Made by a program: the position numbers and the translations under genes
Shown here: positions 7,212 to 16,938 of the stretch, one piece after another
How the letters are laid out: each line of letters begins with the position of its first letter
How positions within the stretch are numbered: the stretch's first letter is position 1
The notes under the pieces: model-generated
Database searches by the model: none
The model's input: the letters and a program-made list of their open reading frames with translations, nothing else
Told to the model about the DNA's origin: nothing
Assembly: GCA_000378025.1 (NCBI GenBank)
Contig: KB899087.1
Location: 3,596,001-3,660,000 of the forward strand
Direction: 5' to 3'
Length of the DNA: 64,000 bases
DNA from: Xanthobacteraceae bacterium 501b
Lineage (GTDB): Bacteria; Pseudomonadota; Alphaproteobacteria; Rhizobiales; Xanthobacteraceae

Positions 7212-8225
7212 TCAGGCGACCAGGAAGCCGGCGCCGACCGGGTCCTTGCGGTCGATCAGCCAGCGCGCGGTGCCGAGCAGGCCGGCGGTGCCCTTCACCG
7301 TCGGGCGCACGGCGCGCACATCGTTGAGACGGGTCTCGCCGATCAGTTCGCCCTCGAACGTGCCGGTGCCGAGCAGCCCCTCGGAGGTGATCGGCTGATG
7401 CAGCCCGATCACGCCCCGCGCCTCGAACATCGCCATCATCGCGCTGGTGCCGGTGCCGCCGGGGGAACGGTCGAGCTGGCCGGCGCTGAACACATGCACG
7501 TTCTTGTAGAGCGCGCCCTCGATGGTCGGCTCGTGCCAGAAGGTGACGAAGTTGAAATTGTTGATGTGCCCGGCGGTCGGGTGCTGGATCTTCACCTTCT
7601 CGCGGATCGCCTCGCGGGCGAGAATGCCGAGGCGGGAGAGCTCCGAGCCGTTTTCCGGGCCGATCTTCAGCGCCGTGCCGCGCAGGTCGATGATGCCGAA
7701 ATAATTACCGCCCCAGACGATGTCGGCCTTAAGCGCGCCGACGCCCGGCAGGTCGAACGCCACATCCTGCGCCGCGACATAGGCCGGCACGTTCTCGAAG
7801 CGCGTCCAAAGCACCTCGTCGCCCTGCGTGGCCACTTCCGCCTGCACCAGCCCGGCGGTGGTCTCGAAGCGGATCTTGGTGATGCCGTCTTCCGAACGGC
7901 GCACGAAGCCGTGCGCGACCATCGCCATGGCGACCGCGATCGTGCCGTGACCGCACATGTGGGAGTACTGCGTGCCGTCGATATAGATCAGGCCGGCATC
8001 ATAATCGGGCGAGGAAGGCGGGGTCAGGAACACGCCGAACATGTCGCGATGGCCGCGCGGCTCGCGCATCAGCGCGGTGCGCACCCAGTCGTAATTGGCC
8101 TCCAGGAAGGCGCGCTTCTCCAGGATTGTGGAGCCTGCGGGATAGGGAATGCCGCTATGGATGATGCAGAGCGGCTCACCCTCGGTGTGGGTGTAGATGA
8201 CGTCGAAACTATCCTGCTTGCGCAT
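7212..8225 (-). CDS. Proline racemase-family enzyme with atypical Cys/Gly catalytic pair
   Basis: This 337-residue protein has the full proline racemase/4-hydroxyproline epimerase/trans-3-hydroxyproline dehydratase fold. The first catalytic position is normal (Cys91 in SHMCGHGTI), but the second motif reads DRSPGGTGTS, with Gly256 where racemases and epimerases have Cys and the dehydratases have Thr. One-base 1,1-proton transfer by two Cys is therefore not possible; a dehydratase-like or other one-base reaction is more likely. The gene is last in an operon with a Pot-type ABC importer whose divergent regulator is of the GlxA type, so the substrate is probably a cyclic amino acid or betaine brought in by that importer. 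The family is certain, the reaction open. Confidence 0.85.
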   Translation of the reverse strand: MRKQDSFDVIYTHTEGEPLCIIHSGIPYPAGSTILEKRAFLEANYDWVRTALMREPRGHRDMFGVFLTPPSSPDYDAGLIYIDGTQYSHMCGHGTIAVAMAMVAHGFVRRSEDGITKIRFETTAGLVQAEVATQGDEVLWTRFENVPAYVAAQDVAFDLPGVGALKADIVWGGNYFGIIDLRGTALKIGPENGSELSRLGILAREAIREKVKIQHPTAGHINNFNFVTFWHEPTIEGALYKNVHVFSAGQLDRSPGGTGTSAMMAMFEARGVIGLHQPITSEGLLGTGTFEGELIGETRLNDVRAVRPTVKGTAGLLGTARWLIDRKDPVGAGFLVA

Positions 8226-8244
8226 CGCGAAGGCTCCGTTGGAC

Positions 8245-9039
8245 TTAGGGCTGTTGGCGCTCGGACAGCATGTCGAGGCCGATCAGCAGATCGAGAAGGA
8301 TGATGACGAGCGCAGCCGCGACGATGGTGATCGCGGACACCGCCGCGATCGTGGGATCGATCGTGTACTGCACGTAGTTGAACATCTTCACCGGGATGGT
8401 GTTGAGCGCCGACGTCGTGTTGAAGATCGACAGCTCGACATTGATCCAGGAGGAGATGAAGGCGAGAAGCGCGCCCGAGACGATGCCGCCGCGTATCTGC
8501 GGCAGCACCACCAGGAAGAAGGTGGCGAGCGGGGTGCCGCCGAGGTCCATCGAGGCCTCTTCCAGCGCCCGCTGCTCCGGCGTCAGCAGCGGCAGCACCG
8601 AGCGCAGCACGAAGGGCATGACGATGACCACATGGCCGACGAGCAGTGCCTCGAAGGAGCGCGCCAGCCCGAAATCGGTGCCGAACTGCAGCAGCGCGGC
8701 GCCGAGCACCACATAGGGCAGCACGAGCGGCGACATCAGCAGCGAGGCCGCCGCCGCTCGCCCGGCGAAGACATAGCGCGCCAAAGCGAGGCTTGCCGGC
8801 ACCGCCAGCAGCACCGCCACCCCGGTCGCCGCCAGCGCCAGCAGGGTCGAGGTGATGAAGGCCGAGACATAGGACGGGTCGTCGAACAGCACGCCGAACC
8901 ATTTCAGCGTCAGCCCCTGCGGGGGAAAGGCGAGATAGCTCGTCTCCGTCAGCGACGCGCCGATGATCACCACCAGCGGCAGCACCAGATAGGCCATGGC
9001 GGCGAGCGCGATGATGCGGATGAGAAGGCGCGCGATCAT
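8245..9039 (-). CDS. Spermidine/putrescine-type ABC transporter permease (PotC family)
   Basis: The 264-residue membrane protein has about six hydrophobic segments and the permease EAA-like loop EEASMDLGGTPLATFFLVVLPQI, given here in part as EEASMDLGGTPLATF, where it contacts the ATPase. It starts at ATG 9039, overlapping the upstream permease by 4 bp; in-frame sequence further upstream belongs to a shadow frame of that gene. Together with the genes at 9036-12166 it forms a complete importer. Pot-type systems of this class carry polyamines, but many relatives carry betaines, amino acids or phosphonates, so the substrate is undecided. Confidence 0.88.
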   Translation of the reverse strand: MIARLLIRIIALAAMAYLVLPLVVIIGASLTETSYLAFPPQGLTLKWFGVLFDDPSYVSAFITSTLLALAATGVAVLLAVPASLALARYVFAGRAAAASLLMSPLVLPYVVLGAALLQFGTDFGLARSFEALLVGHVVIVMPFVLRSVLPLLTPEQRALEEASMDLGGTPLATFFLVVLPQIRGGIVSGALLAFISSWINVELSIFNTTSALNTIPVKMFNYVQYTIDPTIAAVSAITIVAAALVIILLDLLIGLDMLSERQQP

Positions 9040-9884
9040 GCCGCCCTCCTTCCGCGCTCGCCGATGCGCCCGGCGAGGGTGACGAGAACCAGCGTCAGCA
9101 CCAGCAGCGTCACGCTCAGCGCGCCGCCATAATGGAAGTCGAATACCGAGGAATATTGCTGGAAGATCAGCATGGAAAAGACGGTGATCTGCCCGCCCGA
9201 GAGCAGCGCTGGCGTCACATAGGCGCTCACCGCTAAGGCGAACACCATGATGGCGCCTGATACCGCGCCCGGCAGGCACAGTGGCAGGGTGACGAACCAG
9301 AAGGTGCGCGCCGGCCCGACGCCGAGATCGGCCGAGGCATCCTCCAGCGCGGTGTCGATCTTGGCGAGCGCATTGCCGACCGAGAGCACCACGAAGGGCA
9401 TGAGAATGTAGACCATGCCGATCAAAATGCCGGTCTCGGTGCCGAGAAAGCGGATCGGCCGCTCGGTGAGGCCCATGCCCATCAGCCCCTGATTGACAAG
9501 GCCGGTGCGGCCCAGCAGCACCATCCAGCCGAAGGAGCGCACGATGTTGGAGGTGAACAGCGGCACCACGATGAGAATGACGCAGGCCCGCCGCCAGCTG
9601 CGCCAGCGCACGATCCGCACCAGATACCAGGCGAGCGGAAAGCCGATCAGCAGGCACAGCGCCGTGGTGGCGAGCGCGATGCGGAACGTCACCCACAGCA
9701 CGTCCCAATGGTACTGGTCGAGCAGGATGCGGGCATAATGGGCGAAGGTCAGCCCGCCCTCGTCAGTGGTGAGGCTGGCGAGCGCCACCACCGCCATCGG
9801 CGCCAGGAAGAAGGCGGCGAAAAAGGCGAGCGGCGCGAACAGCAGCGGGGCTAATGTCATGCGCGGCGCGGTCACGACGCTCAC
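9036..9884 (-). CDS. Spermidine/putrescine-type ABC transporter permease (PotB family)
   Basis: The 282-residue inner-membrane protein carries about six hydrophobic segments and the conserved cytoplasmic loop [21 protein letters not shown], of which [10 protein letters not shown] is the ATPase-contact core. It is the partner of the permease at 8245-9039 and overlaps the ATPase gene stop by 4 bp (9881-9884), consistent with a translationally coupled operon. The order SBP, ATPase, PotB, PotC, enzyme is read from right to left. Confidence 0.88.
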   Translation of the reverse strand: MSVVTAPRMTLAPLLFAPLAFFAAFFLAPMAVVALASLTTDEGGLTFAHYARILLDQYHWDVLWVTFRIALATTALCLLIGFPLAWYLVRIVRWRSWRRACVILIVVPLFTSNIVRSFGWMVLLGRTGLVNQGLMGMGLTERPIRFLGTETGILIGMVYILMPFVVLSVGNALAKIDTALEDASADLGVGPARTFWFVTLPLCLPGAVSGAIMVFALAVSAYVTPALLSGGQITVFSMLIFQQYSSVFDFHYGGALSVTLLVLTLVLVTLAGRIGERGRRAA

Positions 9885-10924
9885 TCCGCGATCAGGTGCA
9901 GCGCGGCGGGGCGCAGGCCAAGTGTGACGGCGCTTCCGGGCGCAAGCTCGGCGCCGGACATGCCGAGCCGCGCCACTTTCAGCAGCACCGCGCCGCAGCG
10001 CACGAACAGCGTGGTGAGCGGGCCGATCGCCAGCACCTCCTCGACGATGCCGGGAAAGGTCGCGACATCGTCCGGCACCGGCCCGTCGACAAGGACGATG
10101 TCCTCCGGCCGGGCCATGGCGAAGCGCATGCCGGACGCGGCGGGCAGCTCCGCCCCGCCAAGGGCGAGCCGCGCCCGGCCCGGCCCGGCCGGCTCCAGTG
10201 GAATGAGGTTCGGCTCGCCGACGAATTCGGCGACGAAGCGGGTCGCCGGCGCGCGGTAGATCGCCTCCGGCGTGCCGGTCTGCTCGATGCGCCCGGCATT
10301 CATCACCACGATCCGGTCGGCCATCGCCATGGCCTCCTCCTGGTCGTGGGTGACGAAGATGAAGGCGATGCCGAGCTTTTCCTGGATGTGCTTGAGCTCG
10401 ATCTGCATGCGCCGGCGCAGCTTCAAATCGAGCGCGGAGAGCGGCTCGTCGAGCAGCAGCAGCTTCGGCCGGTTGACGATGGCGCGGGCCAGCGCCACGC
10501 GCTGCTGCTGGCCACCGGAAAGCGCGCGCGGCAGCCGCGTGCCCATCTCCTCCAGCCCGACCAGCGCCAAGGCCTCGCGCGCCCTCGCCTGCGCCTCGCG
10601 GCGGCCCACCCCGGCGCGGCGCGGGCCATAGGCGACGTTGTCGGCGACGCTCATATGCGGAAACAGCGCGTAGCTCTGGAACACCGTGTTCAGCGGCCGG
10701 CGATAGGGCGGGGCGCGGGTGATGTCTTCGTCCTCGATGCGGATGCGGCCGGCATCGGGGGTGAGAAAGCCGGCGATGCAGCGCAGCAGCGTGGTCTTGC
10801 CGCAGCCGCTCGGCCCGAGCAGGGCGATGAACTCGCCGGGCTCGACCGCGAGGTCGACCTCGGCCAGCGCCCGGTGCGCGGCGAAGTTCTTCGAGACGGC
10901 GTCGATGGACAGAAGTGGCGGCAC
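9881..10924 (-). CDS. ABC transporter ATP-binding protein (PotA family)
   Basis: The 347-residue ATPase has a Walker A motif [10 protein letters not shown]-loop [11 protein letters not shown], signature [14 protein letters not shown], Walker [13 protein letters not shown], the switch His in FVTHDQEEA, and a C-terminal TOBE domain from about residue 245. I chose GTG 10924 because GAGGA precedes it by 8 bp and the protein then begins with the usual [11 protein letters not shown] strand. An in-frame ATG at 11023 would add 33 Arg/Pro-rich residues with no family counterpart. It energises the two permeases downstream. Confidence 0.85.
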   Translation of the reverse strand: MPPLLSIDAVSKNFAAHRALAEVDLAVEPGEFIALLGPSGCGKTTLLRCIAGFLTPDAGRIRIEDEDITRAPPYRRPLNTVFQSYALFPHMSVADNVAYGPRRAGVGRREAQARAREALALVGLEEMGTRLPRALSGGQQQRVALARAIVNRPKLLLLDEPLSALDLKLRRRMQIELKHIQEKLGIAFIFVTHDQEEAMAMADRIVVMNAGRIEQTGTPEAIYRAPATRFVAEFVGEPNLIPLEPAGPGRARLALGGAELPAASGMRFAMARPEDIVLVDGPVPDDVATFPGIVEEVLAIGPLTTLFVRCGAVLLKVARLGMSGAELAPGSAVTLGLRPAALHLIAE

Positions 10925-11065
10925 GGGGGTGTCCTCGCGGGAGAGCGGACGGCGCGGCAAAGGGTGGCCGTCCGAGGTCGGCGAAGCCAGATTACGCCAG
11001 AGCCGGCGCGCGGCGACCATCACGGCCGCCCTGCGCGAAAAGGCTCGGCATCGGTGAGGAGAAGG

Positions 11066-11106
11066 GCCCGCCCGGAAGCCGCGTTTGGAAGCTTGCCCGG
11101 GCGGGT
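11066..11106 (-). terminator. Stem-loop between the binding-protein and ATPase genes
   Basis: GCCCGCCCGG (11066-11075) pairs with CCGGGCGGGT (11097-11106), with an adjacent AAGC/GCTT extension (11076-11079/11091-11094). It lies just after the solute-binding-protein gene (read leftward) and before the ATPase gene, a usual place for a partial terminator that keeps binding-protein message in excess. Confidence 0.5.
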
Positions 11107-11125
11107 CGGTGCGTGGGTTCGCGCG

Positions 11126-12166
11126 CTATTTGCGGGCGATCTCGCGGTTCCAGGTGTCGACCAGCTCGGCGCGCTTGGCGTTCACCTCGGTCCAGTTCAG
11201 CAGATAGAGGTTCTCCACCGAGCCCTTCGCGCCCCAGGGCAGCTTGGCGGCGGTCTCGGGCGAGACGCTCACGCCCTTCACCGACGGGCCGAGGAACAGC
11301 TTCTCGGCCAGGCACTGCGAGGCGGCCGGTGTCAGCGCGGTGTCGATGAACTTCTGCGCCATTTCCGCACGCGGCGCGTTCTTCACGAGGTGCAGGCGGG
11401 CATCGGTGGCCCACACGCCTTCCTTCGGCACGGTGAAGCCGATCGGCAGGCCCTTGGCGGCAAGGTCGAAGGCGCCGACGTTGAAATGCGCGCCGATGAT
11501 CGCCTCGCTGCTCTGGAAGGCGTTGGACGCCGCGCCCGAGGAATCGAAGAACAGCGCCGGCTTCAGCTCCTTGATCTTGGCGAAGACCGGGGCGAAATCA
11601 CCCGCCGGGGCGTTCCAGATCTTGTGCAGGAAAAACAGGAACGGCACGCCGGAGGAATTGGCCGGCGAGGGGATCGTCACCGCGTCGGCATATTCCGGCT
11701 TCCAGAGGTCGTTCCAGGAGGTCGGCGCCTGCGGAATTTCCTTGGTGTTGTAGGTCAGGCCCAGCGAGTAATAGCCGGTGCCGACGGCATAGGTGCCGCT
11801 GGCGTTGCTATAGACCGCCTGCGGCAGGGCGTCCTTCAGGTTGGGCACGCCCTTTTCGGTGATCGGCGCCAGCACGCCGGCGGCTTCCGCCAGTTCGCTC
11901 ACGCCGCCATCCATCCAGGCGACGTCGATGGTGGGGGCGTCCTTCTGCTGCTGCAGCTTGGCGAGGGTGACGGTGGAGGTGCCGACCTCAGGCACAACCG
12001 CGACACCCGTCGCCTTGGTGAAGGGATCGGCGACGCAGGCTTTGAAGGCGTCGCCCCAATTGCCGCCATACCAGGCGACATGGAGCGCCTCCTGCGCCGA
12101 TGCCGGCGCGATGGCGGCGGCCAGCGCGAGCGCCGAGGCCGTAACAAGACCGGATAAGCGTGCCAT
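11126..12166 (-). CDS. ABC transporter periplasmic solute-binding protein (PotD-like)
   Basis: The 346-residue precursor begins with a signal peptide ending in APASA, followed by the family-1 binding-protein pattern EALHVAWYGGNWGDAF and the hinge region TVTLAKLQQQ. Length and order of motifs fit PotD/AfuA-like binding proteins. The start ATG 12166 has GGGGAG about 8 bp upstream; the same frame stays open far upstream only because it runs antisense through the chemoreceptor gene. It is the first gene of the leftward operon and diverges from the GlxA-type regulator, which probably controls it. Ligand unknown. Confidence 0.87.
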   Translation of the reverse strand: MARLSGLVTASALALAAAIAPASAQEALHVAWYGGNWGDAFKACVADPFTKATGVAVVPEVGTSTVTLAKLQQQKDAPTIDVAWMDGGVSELAEAAGVLAPITEKGVPNLKDALPQAVYSNASGTYAVGTGYYSLGLTYNTKEIPQAPTSWNDLWKPEYADAVTIPSPANSSGVPFLFFLHKIWNAPAGDFAPVFAKIKELKPALFFDSSGAASNAFQSSEAIIGAHFNVGAFDLAAKGLPIGFTVPKEGVWATDARLHLVKNAPRAEMAQKFIDTALTPAASQCLAEKLFLGPSVKGVSVSPETAAKLPWGAKGSVENLYLLNWTEVNAKRAELVDTWNREIARK

Positions 12167-12253
12167 GTTGTTATCTCCCCTCATGTGCAGGCAAGGGCCA
12201 GTGTCGTCGCCTGACGCAGCGTTGGCTTGCAGGATCGGGCCAGAAACTTTGAT

Positions 12254-13309
12254 ATGAGCGACATGACCTCCGCGCCATCCCTCGCCCCGCGCCCCGACGA
12301 CGAGCCCCCCGCCGTGCCCGGCCGGCTGTCGCCGCTGCGGGTCGGCTTCGTGCTGCTCGACCAGTTCACCCTGGCGGCGTTTGGAGGCCTTATCGACGCG
12401 CTGCGGCTCGCCGCCGACCATGGCGGGCGCAGCCGGCAGATCCACGCCTCCTGGACGGTGATGAGCCTCGACGGCACCCCGCGCCGGGCCAGCTGCGGCG
12501 TGGTGATCTCCGACAGCGCGCCGCTGCTCGATCCGGCCCAGTTCGACTATATCGCGGTGTGCGGCGGCAATGACTATCTCAACGAGCACCCGCCGGCGGC
12601 GCTGCTGGACTATCTGCGCCGCGCCGCCGCCTGCCGGGCGCGGCTGATCGGCGTGTGCACCGGCACCTTCGCCATCGCCCAGGCCGGGCTGGCGGAAAGG
12701 CGCACCGTGTGCATCCACTGGAACGTGCTGGAGGCGTTCCAGGCGCAGTTTCCCACGCTCAACGCCGTGACCGACAAGCTGTTCGTCGACGAGGGCGACC
12801 TGCTCTCCTGCGCCGGTTCCACGGCCGCGATCGATCTCGGCCTCTATCTTGTCACCCGCCATTGCGGGGCGACCAAGGCCAACCAGGCGGTGCGGCACAT
12901 GATGCTGCAGGGCATGCGCCCGCCCTCGCTGCCGCAGCCGCATTTCGTCGCCGATCTCGCCCGCGTCACCGATGCGCGGGTGCACCAGGCAGTGCATTTC
13001 ATGGAGCAGCGGCTGGACGATCCCCCGTCGATGGACGCGATCGCCCGCTATGTCGGCTGTTCCACCCGCCAGCTGGAACGGGCGTTTGGCGCGACGCTCG
13101 GCATCGCCCCGGCGGCCTTCCAGCGGCAGCTGCGCACGCATTATGCCCGCTGGATGCTGGAGAACAGCCCGCGCAGCATCACCGAAATCGCCTTTGATTG
13201 CGGCTTCTCGGATGCGGCGCATTTCTCCCGCGAGTTCCGCAATGCCCTGGGCGCCTCGCCGAGGCAGTACCGCAGCGCGCGGCTGGCGGCGCGCCAGGTC
13301 TCCGCCTGA
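12254..13309 (+). CDS. GlxA-type AraC transcriptional regulator
   Basis: The 351-residue protein joins an N-terminal DJ-1/PfpI-like glutamine-amidotransferase domain (about 27-200, with Cys135 in the elbow [10 protein letters not shown]) to a C-terminal AraC DNA-binding domain (about 245-345, with [17 protein letters not shown] as second helix-turn-helix). Members of this class (GbdR, CdhR, ArgR in Pseudomonas) respond to betaine, carnitine or amino acids. It is transcribed divergently from the Pot-type importer and racemase-family enzyme, so control of that operon is likely. ATG 12254 is preferred to the in-frame TTG at 12227. The 87-bp divergent region shows no convincing palindrome. Confidence 0.87.
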   Translation: MSDMTSAPSLAPRPDDEPPAVPGRLSPLRVGFVLLDQFTLAAFGGLIDALRLAADHGGRSRQIHASWTVMSLDGTPRRASCGVVISDSAPLLDPAQFDYIAVCGGNDYLNEHPPAALLDYLRRAAACRARLIGVCTGTFAIAQAGLAERRTVCIHWNVLEAFQAQFPTLNAVTDKLFVDEGDLLSCAGSTAAIDLGLYLVTRHCGATKANQAVRHMMLQGMRPPSLPQPHFVADLARVTDARVHQAVHFMEQRLDDPPSMDAIARYVGCSTRQLERAFGATLGIAPAAFQRQLRTHYARWMLENSPRSITEIAFDCGFSDAAHFSREFRNALGASPRQYRSARLAARQVSA

Positions 13310-13457
13310 CTCTGTGTGGAACCCTTTGCCGCCCGCCGACTTGAACCCTCTGGCGCGATCATCGGCGGCCACGTCAGGCGGCGCCGTTGCGCCCGCCGGT
13401 GGGCCATCGCACAGTGCGGGCCGCAACGAAAATTGGGCCGACGATCCAGAGGGCGGC

Positions 13458-15368
13458 ATGGCGCTTGTGAAATCTACCAAACTGACCCCGGCCTCCAGCA
13501 AGGACGGGGAGCCGCCGGCGCGCGGGGCGGTGAAGCCCGCCCCGGCCCGCCGCGCCGCCGCGCCGCTGGACAAGGTGTCCGAACGCCTCGCGGCGGCGAC
13601 CGAGGAACTGGCCAGCGGACTGATGGAGGCCTCGGCCGCCGCCGAGGAACTGCGCCGGTCCATGGAGCTGATCGCCGCCGGTGCCGACGAGGCCGCCGGC
13701 GGGTCGCAGGAACAGCTCACCGCGATCAAGGCGGTGGCGGCCACGCTGGTGAGCGCCCGCGCCGAGGTCGATGCCGGGCGCCGGCGCACCGAGGCGGTGC
13801 AGCTGGTGGTGGCCGAAACCGCGCTGCAGATCACCGCCTCCATCCGCTCCATCGAGCGCAATGCCGACCGCCAGCAGGCCTCGGTGGCGCGGATCGACGA
13901 GTTGGAGCGCCGGGCGCGCGACATCGGTGCCATCACCGAGACGGTGGGGCGGATTTCCGACCAGACCAACCTGCTCGCGCTGAACGCCGCCATCGAGGCG
14001 GCGCGGGCCGGCGACAAGGGGCGCGGCTTCGCCGTGGTGGCGGAAGAGGTCCGGGCGCTGGCGGAAGTCTCGGAGGCGAGCGCCGGCGAGGTGCAGGGCC
14101 TTGCCGAAACCATCCAGGCGCAGGTCCGCTCCGTCGCCGAAGGCGTCAAGCAGGGCGCCGAGGCGGCGCGGGCGCAGGCCCGGGCCGGCGCCGCCATCGT
14201 CGTCGCGCTGGAAGCGCTGCGCGCCGATATGGGGCAGCTGACCGAAGGCAGTGACCAGATCGCCACAGCCGCGCTGGAGGCGGAGCGCGCCGCGGCCGAA
14301 GCCCAGCGCGGCGCCGCCCAGATCGCCCGCGTGGCGGAAACGCAGGCGGCGGCCGCCACCCAGGCCCAGACCGCCATCCACCAGCAGGCCTTGTCGCTCG
14401 AACAGGGCCAGGTCGCCGCCCAGGCGCTGGCGCGCGTGACCGATGGCCTGCGCGCGGGCACGACGGCGCAGGCGCAGGTCGAGCAGATCGCCACCACCGC
14501 CGAGGAGCTTTCCGCCACCATCCAGGAGCTCTCCAGCGCCGCCGCGCAGATCATGGCGGCGATCGAGCAGATCGATCGCGGCTTCCAGCAGCAGGCCGGC
14601 GCCACCCAGCAGACCTCCGCCGCGCTGACGCAGATCGAGGCCGGCGCCGGCCTCGCCCGCGACAAGGCGACCGCCGCGAGCGACCGTGTCGCGGCGGTGG
14701 AGGCCGGGCTGGGCGAGAGCCGCGCCGCGCTGGAGCGGCTGATGGACGGGGTCGAGGCGACCCTGGCCGGCACCCGCGCCGGGCTCGCCACCCTGCAGGA
14801 GCTCGAAGAGCTGGGGCGCCGGATCGAGAAGATCGTCGATGCCACCGCGCTGGTTGCGGTGCAGATCACCATGCTCGCCGTCAGCGGCTCGGTGGAGGCC
14901 GCCCGCACCGGCGAGGCCGGGCGCGGCTTCGCCCTCGTCTCCGCCGACATCCGCAGCCTCGCCCGCGACGCGTCCGAGAGTGTCGGTGGCATCAAGGACC
15001 GGGTGCGCGCCATTCTGGAGCAGATCGGTGCGCTGCGCCGCGACAGCGAGCAGGCCATTCTCGCCGCCGAGGCCGAGATCCAGGCCAATCGTGGCCTGTT
15101 CGGCGCGCTGGAAAAGCTCGATGGCGATGTCGCCGCCCTGAGCGCGGTCAACCGGGCGATTCTTCTCGGGGCGAAGGACATTCTCACCGCCGCCGGCCAG
15201 TGCGCGCTGGCGGCGCGCGAGATCGCCGCGACGGCGGAACAGGCCAGCGCCGCCTCGCAGCAGGCGGCGACGGCCTCCTCGCAGCAGGCGGAAGGCGCGG
15301 ACGACCTTGCCGCCGCCATCGAGGAGATCGCCTCGCTCGCCGACGAGCTGCAGCAGCCCGATGTCTGA
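13458..15368 (+). CDS. Soluble methyl-accepting chemotaxis protein with two signalling-tip regions
   Basis: This 636-residue protein lacks membrane segments and an obvious sensor domain and is almost wholly Ala/Glu/Gln-rich coiled coil. Around residue 168 it has a canonical receptor tip ([18 protein letters not shown], then [15 protein letters not shown]). Around residue 469 it has a second, degenerate tip ([17 protein letters not shown], then [15 protein letters not shown]). It therefore appears to be two receptor hairpins in tandem, the second altered at the Gln-Thr-Asn contact and LNAA positions. Start ATG 13458 is preceded by GAGGG. It opens the chemosensory operon and overlaps the CheW gene by 8 bp. 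It presumably reports a cytoplasmic signal to CheA. Confidence 0.88.
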   Translation: MALVKSTKLTPASSKDGEPPARGAVKPAPARRAAAPLDKVSERLAAATEELASGLMEASAAAEELRRSMELIAAGADEAAGGSQEQLTAIKAVAATLVSARAEVDAGRRRTEAVQLVVAETALQITASIRSIERNADRQQASVARIDELERRARDIGAITETVGRISDQTNLLALNAAIEAARAGDKGRGFAVVAEEVRALAEVSEASAGEVQGLAETIQAQVRSVAEGVKQGAEAARAQARAGAAIVVALEALRADMGQLTEGSDQIATAALEAERAAAEAQRGAAQIARVAETQAAAATQAQTAIHQQALSLEQGQVAAQALARVTDGLRAGTTAQAQVEQIATTAEELSATIQELSSAAAQIMAAIEQIDRGFQQQAGATQQTSAALTQIEAGAGLARDKATAASDRVAAVEAGLGESRAALERLMDGVEATLAGTRAGLATLQELEELGRRIEKIVDATALVAVQITMLAVSGSVEAARTGEAGRGFALVSADIRSLARDASESVGGIKDRVRAILEQIGALRRDSEQAILAAEAEIQANRGLFGALEKLDGDVAALSAVNRAILLGAKDILTAAGQCALAAREIAATAEQASAASQQAATASSQQAEGADDLAAAIEEIASLADELQQPDV

Positions 15369-16938
15369 GCCAGACCCCGCCGCCGGCCGCGCGCCGCTGC
15401 GCTTCCTCACCTTCCGGGTCGAAGCGGCCCATTATGCGCTGCCGGCCGAGGCGGTGGCGGAGGTGGTGCGGGTGCCCGCGCTCGCCCGCCTGCCGCAGGC
15501 GCCGGTCGGTCTTCTCGGCATCGGCAATCTGCGCGGCACGGCTCTGCCGGTCGCCAGCGCCCGCGCTTTGCTCGGCCGGGCCGAGGCGCCCGCCCCGCTC
15601 GCCAGCGCGCGCGCCATCGTACTGCGCGGCGAGAGCCCGGTGGCGCTGGCGGTGGATGGCGTGGGCGAACTGGTGGCGATCGATCCCGACCATCTGGAAG
15701 ACGCGCAGGCGAGCGCCCTGGTGCGCCCCGGCGAAAGGCTCACCGGCGCCTTCCGCTTCCATGGCGCGCGCGACGTCGCGCTTGTGCTGGATATCGTCCC
15801 GCTGCTGGCCACCGCCTTCGCCCCGCGCGCCCGGCCGCCCCGCCGCCCCGCCCCGGGTGCCGCGAGCGCGCCGGCCGCCCCGGCCATGGAAGCGAGCGCC
15901 GGCAAGCTCGTCAGCTTCGAGGCCGATGGCCAGGAATACGCCCTGCCGATCGAGGAGGTGCGCGAGGTGGTGCCGCTGCCCGAGGCCGTGACCACGCTGC
16001 CGCTCGGCGAAGCGCGAGCCTCCCCCACGGAGGCGATAGAACGCGGCGTCATGGTCTATCGCGACCGGCTGCTGCCGCTGTTCGCGCTGCGGGCGCTGCT
16101 CGGCCTGCCGCCGGCCACCGCGACACGCACGGCCAAGGTGGTGGTGGTGAAGCACGGCGCGCTGTGGGTCGGGCTGGTTGTCGACCGCATCACCGCCGTG
16201 CTGCCGCTCGATCCCGCGCGGGTCGAGCCGATCCCGCCGGCACTGGCGGCGCGGGTGGGCGGCGAGGCGCGGCTGAAGGCGATCTTCCGTGCCGGCGATG
16301 GCAGCCGGCTGGTGTCGATCCTCGATTCACACAGGCTGTTCCGGGAGGAGGTCATGCAGCGCCTCGACACGCATGACGCGGCCGAGGCCGCGACCGCCCC
16401 GGCAGAGGGCGAGGAGGATGCGTCCTTCCTGGTGTTCAGCCTCGGCGGCGACGAATATGGCCTGCCGATCGCGGCGGTGGACGAGGTGATGAAGGTGCCT
16501 GACACCCTCACCCGGATCCCGAAGACCCCCGCCTTCCTGGAAGGCGTGATCAATCTGCGCGGCGCGGTGCTGCCGGTGATCGACCAGCGCCGCCGCTTCG
16601 ACATGCCACCGCTGACGCAGGGCCGGCGCCGCCGGCTGATCGTGCTGCGCAGCGGCCAGCACCGCGCCGGCATCCTCGTCGACGGGGTGAGCGAAATCCT
16701 GCGCCGCCCGCCGGACGACATCGCGCCGGCGCCCGACCTCGCCGGCGAGCCGACGCGGCTGGTGTCGGGCATCCTCAATCTCGAACAGGCCGGACGGATC
16801 ATTCTCCTGCTCGACCCCGCCGAATTGCTGACCCGCACCGAGCGCGGCCTGCTCGACGCCTTCGCCAAAGCCGAGCCCAAGCCGGCAACCCGTCCGGCAA
16901 CCCGTCCGGCTGGCAAAGCCGGGCCGAAAAAGGCGTGA
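15361..16938 (+). CDS. cheW: Triple-domain CheW coupling protein
   Basis: The 525-residue protein consists of three consecutive CheW-like SH3-fold domains: about residues 12-155, 178-340 and 351-500. The third is closest to canonical CheW ([43 protein letters not shown]), the first is similar ([12 protein letters not shown]), and the second has lost the NLRG turn. A normal CheW has one domain of about 150 residues. It should bridge receptors and CheA, and three domains could link several partners in the array. The C-terminal tail contains a 12-bp tandem duplication giving [10 protein letters not shown]. It overlaps cheB by 4 bp. Confidence 0.9.
   Translation: MSEPDPAAGRAPLRFLTFRVEAAHYALPAEAVAEVVRVPALARLPQAPVGLLGIGNLRGTALPVASARALLGRAEAPAPLASARAIVLRGESPVALAVDGVGELVAIDPDHLEDAQASALVRPGERLTGAFRFHGARDVALVLDIVPLLATAFAPRARPPRRPAPGAASAPAAPAMEASAGKLVSFEADGQEYALPIEEVREVVPLPEAVTTLPLGEARASPTEAIERGVMVYRDRLLPLFALRALLGLPPATATRTAKVVVVKHGALWVGLVVDRITAVLPLDPARVEPIPPALAARVGGEARLKAIFRAGDGSRLVSILDSHRLFREEVMQRLDTHDAAEAATAPAEGEEDASFLVFSLGGDEYGLPIAAVDEVMKVPDTLTRIPKTPAFLEGVINLRGAVLPVIDQRRRFDMPPLTQGRRRRLIVLRSGQHRAGILVDGVSEILRRPPDDIAPAPDLAGEPTRLVSGILNLEQAGRIILLLDPAELLTRTERGLLDAFAKAEPKPATRPATRPAGKAGPKKA

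Noticed and set aside
11126-15319. Very long leftward open frame of almost 1400 codons
   Set aside because: Only its left end (11126-12166) is the solute-binding protein. The rest is antisense to the regulator and chemoreceptor, with Ala/Ser/Arg-rich low-complexity translation caused by high GC.
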